Positions 62,301-64,000 of a stretch of 64,000 bases of DNA are shown in pieces. The translations under genes were made by a program, and so were the position numbers. Under the pieces are notes generated by a model. It searched no databases, was not told where the DNA came from, and saw only the letters and a program-made list of their open reading frames with translations. Source of the stretch: Tranzscheliella williamsii (Eukaryota; Basidiomycota; Ustilaginomycetes; Ustilaginales; Ustilaginaceae); NCBI GenBank assembly GCA_023212725.1, contig JALBYF010000065.1:1-64000 (forward strand), written 5' to 3'. Within the stretch, counting starts at the first letter, position 1. Each line of letters starts with the position of its first letter.

Positions 62301-62946
62301 GATGGAGTCGTATCTGTGGCGGTACATCCGGGGCGCTGGATTGGCCTATGGGGCCAGCATTGTGTCGAACCCGGAGAGCGAGCTGATCCACTTTAGCCTG
62401 TACCGATCGCCGGACTCTGCCAAGGCGTTTGTGGCGGCGCGTGGGGTGATCCAGGCGCTGTGCGGTGACGGGGACAAGGGCGGGGCAGAGGCGGGGCTGC
62501 AGATTGACGAGACAACGCTGGCGTCGGCCAAGTCGTCGCTGCACTTCAACATTGCCGAGTCCGAGGGGACGGTGGCGGGCGCGGCGCAGGAGAGCTTCTT
62601 CGACCAGGTGCTCAAGCGCGCGCCCAAGAACCGGGGCAAGCTGCTCCTGCGCGCCGTCCAGCAGGTCACGCTCGCCGACGTCGCGCGCAGCCTGCGCACC
62701 TACATCCTCCCGCTCTTCGACCCCGCCCACAGCGTCGCCGCCGTCGTCGCTCCCCCCAGCAAACTCGACGAAATCCACGCCCAGCTCGAACAAGTCGGCT
62801 ACCGCATGCACCGCACCGAAATCGACCTCGGCGCTGACGACGACGACGACAACAGCGGCGGCGACGAGAGCGGCGACGACGAAAGCAGCGACGACGACGA
62901 AAGCAGCGGTGACGAAAGTAGCGACAAAGACCAGCACCGCCCTTAG
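59308..62946 (+). CDS. M16C-type metalloprotease (SDD3/YOL098C-like) with mitochondrial-type presequence
   Basis: The protein has 1,212 aa from the ATG at 59308. The inverted zinc motif HTLEH lies near residue 158 in SGVPHTLEHLIFLGSDLYPY, followed by GTNAWTANDHTAYTLTTAGS and the downstream metal Glu region (VFSEMQGRENSSGD). The overall order resembles the fungal SDD3/YOL098C branch of insulysin/presequence-protease relatives. The first 87 residues from MPLRSFHRALPS are rich in Ser, Arg and hydrophobics with no acidic residue, and contain RSFFSTS, like a mitochondrial import signal. A strong-context ATG at 59569 (MASTSEAV) would give a cytosolic form. The C-terminus is an Asp/Ser/Glu run of about 35 residues. 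The last 850 bases are GC-rich. It could process or degrade peptides in mitochondria; this is inference. Confidence 0.88.
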   Translation: MPLRSFHRALPSLLPPPSSPSRCISAGRSFITLSPAHSRSLASSTAVSAIRLFTAPSATSIAAASLAALLSFTSLHRRSFFSTSHPKMASTSEAVPSKHGSFDLVTRAQMDYAPGMSVEKWKSRETGLTVLWANFDSPLLNCYMTVASEIFEDSGVPHTLEHLIFLGSDLYPYKGVLDTLANRAFASGTNAWTANDHTAYTLTTAGSEGFLRMLPVYLDHVFFPTLTKEGFVTEVYHVNSKGQDAGVVFSEMQGRENSSGDLMELKSQRMLYPSTSAYRSETGGLMSALRVLDIDKIRDYHKQYYAPHNAALVVCGPLERTQLLDSLAAVEERLVNKRDAHPNGPRGWKRPFVETESAKVPVIDGSKLEQPGLDAADPPAEGSQPDGKRRRAFVDFPEKDESVGEVQVSWVGPKFEDWISCEAVNILSTYLTDSPVSTIQKAFVERDDPLCTDVYIGSTDKAGATLISAYFSSVPSEQLDKLDQQLTDLLAQIVADGVDMERMQMVIKRDKLKILSGLETKPADSFADLLITDFLYGKPTGEDLHHALQDMERYDELLTWTNQQWTDALQKYFVDNAKLVVLGRPSAALSDKLKADNKALEQERKQKLGEEGLKKLGEKLEAAQKENDKAIPPEMLERFKIPNTDSIKWIPVGTTQSIPGVDSEGQPSNGEGEATSEVSVYGLNVTTQPSDLDKRVKAHVDSDTAALPFFVQFDHVNSAFVSISLVLSTADLPTELKKQMSLYLSVLFSLPVVKQDGSGASLTYEEVVKGLDEDTLEYDVSLGTGGFGELVCAELKLERANYEKGIAWFRDLLWGSKFAVDRLKISVSKIIQSLPEQKRNGRAIASALSRSLTHDENKSTNSANSVLSLVHTMPALQEALNANPDKVVADLERIRGVFLRPENIRVSVAGDILALAQPKSSWSEHFSQASWNPAKETLPVPWGKDMLTPLGRSPSGKGLITALATVESSYSYFTAKGISSYTHPDAPALITTITILNAMESYLWRYIRGAGLAYGASIVSNPESELIHFSLYRSPDSAKAFVAARGVIQALCGDGDKGGAEAGLQIDETTLASAKSSLHFNIAESEGTVAGAAQESFFDQVLKRAPKNRGKLLLRAVQQVTLADVARSLRTYILPLFDPAHSVAAVVAPPSKLDEIHAQLEQVGYRMHRTEIDLGADDDDDNSGGDESGDDESSDDDESSGDESSDKDQHRP

Positions 62947-63179
62947 CGGCCACGCGCTTCCCCTTTCACATATCGTCCACACAGTCACACCGCATGCGCA
63001 CGTTTGTCCCAATACCGGTGCATGACTGTCCAAGTACCGATGCATGCCGCATCCCACGAGTGTGATTGCCAATGTGGCGAGGGTTGTGCGTGGGAGCTGG
63101 CGCGGCGCGAGGGACGTCGTCACAGACAAGAATTTCGCGCCGAGGAGGGAAGGCAGGGCTCTGTGTTGGTGTGCAGGGG
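62947..63179. other. Convergent intergenic, 233 bases
   Basis: A short interval between the protease and SDH3 stop codons, with no features recognised. Confidence 0.5.
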
Positions 63180-63827
63180 CTAGATCAGGAGGAGGCCAAC
63201 CGTGGAGACGGCGGTGGCGGCGAGGACGGCGTAGGCGGTGCGGTAGACGCCGTTGAGGGTCATTGCATAGCCCCAGTCCCAGGCGAGGTGGCGGAGGCCG
63301 TTCCAGGAGTGGAAGGAGAACGCGAGGGCGAGGGGTGCCTTTACGGCGAGCTTGAGCCATGCGGGCAGGGTGGCTACAAAGTCGGTGAGTGAGGCTGCGG
63401 AGAGGAGTTCACCGGTGCCGAGCAGGGGGATGCCGGCGTAGGCGGTGAAGTAGGCGTACATCACTGGCGGGGATACGAGTGTCAGTGCGACGCGGGACGA
63501 CGGGGGGTGGGCTGGAGGCGGGTACTTACACACGGAGAGGCCGGTGCCGGTGATGCGGTTGACGATGGAGAGGATCCAGGTGTACTGCGGCTGGTAGATG
63601 GTGAAGTGGGGCGAGACGGGGCGCTGGACGCGCTGGTGGTTGAGCAGGTCCAGGTTCTGCTGTGGCGAGAGCGGCGTGGTGGCAGGCTTGGCCGACGTTG
63701 CCGCGCCACGGCGCGCCAGCACCCCCGCGCGCGACACCGACACCGCCCCCGCCCGCACTCCCACCCCCCCCACCAACACACCACTGCGCGCAACGCCCAG
63801 CGCCATCAAAGGTCGAGTACCCAACAT
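63180..63827 (-). CDS. SDH3: Succinate dehydrogenase cytochrome b subunit (SDH3/SdhC)
   Basis: Exons 63530-63827 and 63180-63463 give 193 aa; the 66-nt intron (GTAAGT...CCAG) has no in-frame stop. The family signature RPVSPHFTIYQPQYTWILSI followed by VNRITGTGL is clear. The heme-contact His lies in FHSWNGLRHLAWDWGY, and three hydrophobic helices span the inner membrane. The N-terminus is Arg/Ala/Val-rich and acid-free, a mitochondrial presequence. It anchors SDH1/SDH2 and passes electrons to ubiquinone in complex II. The start at 63827 (MLGTRPLMAL) is the first ATG with this presequence character. Confidence 0.94.
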   Translation of the reverse strand: MLGTRPLMALGVARSGVLVGGVGVRAGAVSVSRAGVLARRGAATSAKPATTPLSPQQNLDLLNHQRVQRPVSPHFTIYQPQYTWILSIVNRITGTGLSVCKYPPPAHPPSSRVALTLVSPPVMYAYFTAYAGIPLLGTGELLSAASLTDFVATLPAWLKLAVKAPLALAFSFHSWNGLRHLAWDWGYAMTLNGVYRTAYAVLAATAVSTVGLLLI

Positions 63828-64000
63828 AGCTACAAATCGGCTGCGGTAGACACGGTACAACAGCAAGTCGCAAGCGCAGAGGTGGAAGCCAAGACGACAA
63901 GCATCGCATCCCCAAACCACCCTTCATCCATGTGCCAAAGCCTTGCGCGCCCTCTTCCCCGCCTCTCGGCCGGCCAAAGGCGGGAGAGATCGGCTCAGTG
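63828..64000. other. SDH3 upstream region, window edge
   Basis: No gene was recognised in the last 170 bases. Confidence 0.4.

Overview
The window is nuclear DNA of a fungus, most likely a basidiomycete smut relative (Ustilaginomycotina). The evidence is GC-rich, gene-dense sequence. Most long reading frames are uninterrupted, and the few introns I can place are short (55-204 nt, mostly 65-100) with GTRNGT donors. Fungal marker genes are present: SIN-type Cdc14, Spt20, ETP1/BRAP2, an SDD3-type M16 protease and a Met8-Met1 siroheme fusion. No rRNA, tRNA, CRISPR or bacterial operon structure was seen. The lineage is inferred from gene style, not from a search.

Layout, left to right. 0-2 kb: an intact PIF/Harbinger-type transposase. 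2-8 kb: a NUDT19-like Nudix hydrolase ending in a peroxisomal AKL tripeptide, convergent with a WD40 plus inositol-polyphosphate 5-phosphatase. 9-12.6 kb: a nitrilase (NIT2-type), convergent with a four-helix membrane protein of unknown role. 12.6-15 kb: a gene-poor stretch. 15-21.5 kb: SRP19/Sec65, tRNA CCA-transferase, a Siw14-type tyrosine phosphatase and a UPF0390 small protein. 22.3-31.2 kb: condensin CAP-H/Brn1, an NME6-like nucleoside diphosphate kinase, the SAGA subunit Spt20 and a many-exon short-chain dehydrogenase. 32.6-42.7 kb: a 1,536-residue disordered protein, SIN Cdc14 and ETP1/BRAP2. 43.4-51.9 kb: a metabolic group (aldo/keto reductase, pyruvate decarboxylase, TauD-like dioxygenase, zinc-less MDR oxidoreductase) and a small spliced gene. 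53.4-64 kb: a coiled-coil protein, siroheme synthase, COX17, an M16 metalloprotease with a mitochondrial-type presequence, and SDH3. At least three genes here (COX17, SDH3, probably the protease) serve mitochondria; siroheme serves sulfite and nitrite reduction.

The genes are mostly unrelated housekeeping genes arranged as convergent and divergent pairs, with no evident biosynthetic cluster. Three small or split genes had to be assembled from exons: COX17 (82 aa), the UPF0390 protein (93 aa) and a 76-aa protein without a recognised family. The NDK, SDR, nitrilase, SRP19, SDH3 and Siw14 models also depend on introns.

The most unusual large-scale signal is compositional. Very GC-rich islands sit at the 3' ends of many genes, often across convergent junctions. 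Inside them the coding strand changes abruptly from G-rich to C-rich near the end of the gene. Other notable structures are a 43-nt hairpin just upstream of pyruvate decarboxylase, a long imperfect inverted repeat upstream of the MDR oxidoreductase, an 18-nt microexon in the SDR gene, and a 9-bp x 9 tandem repeat.
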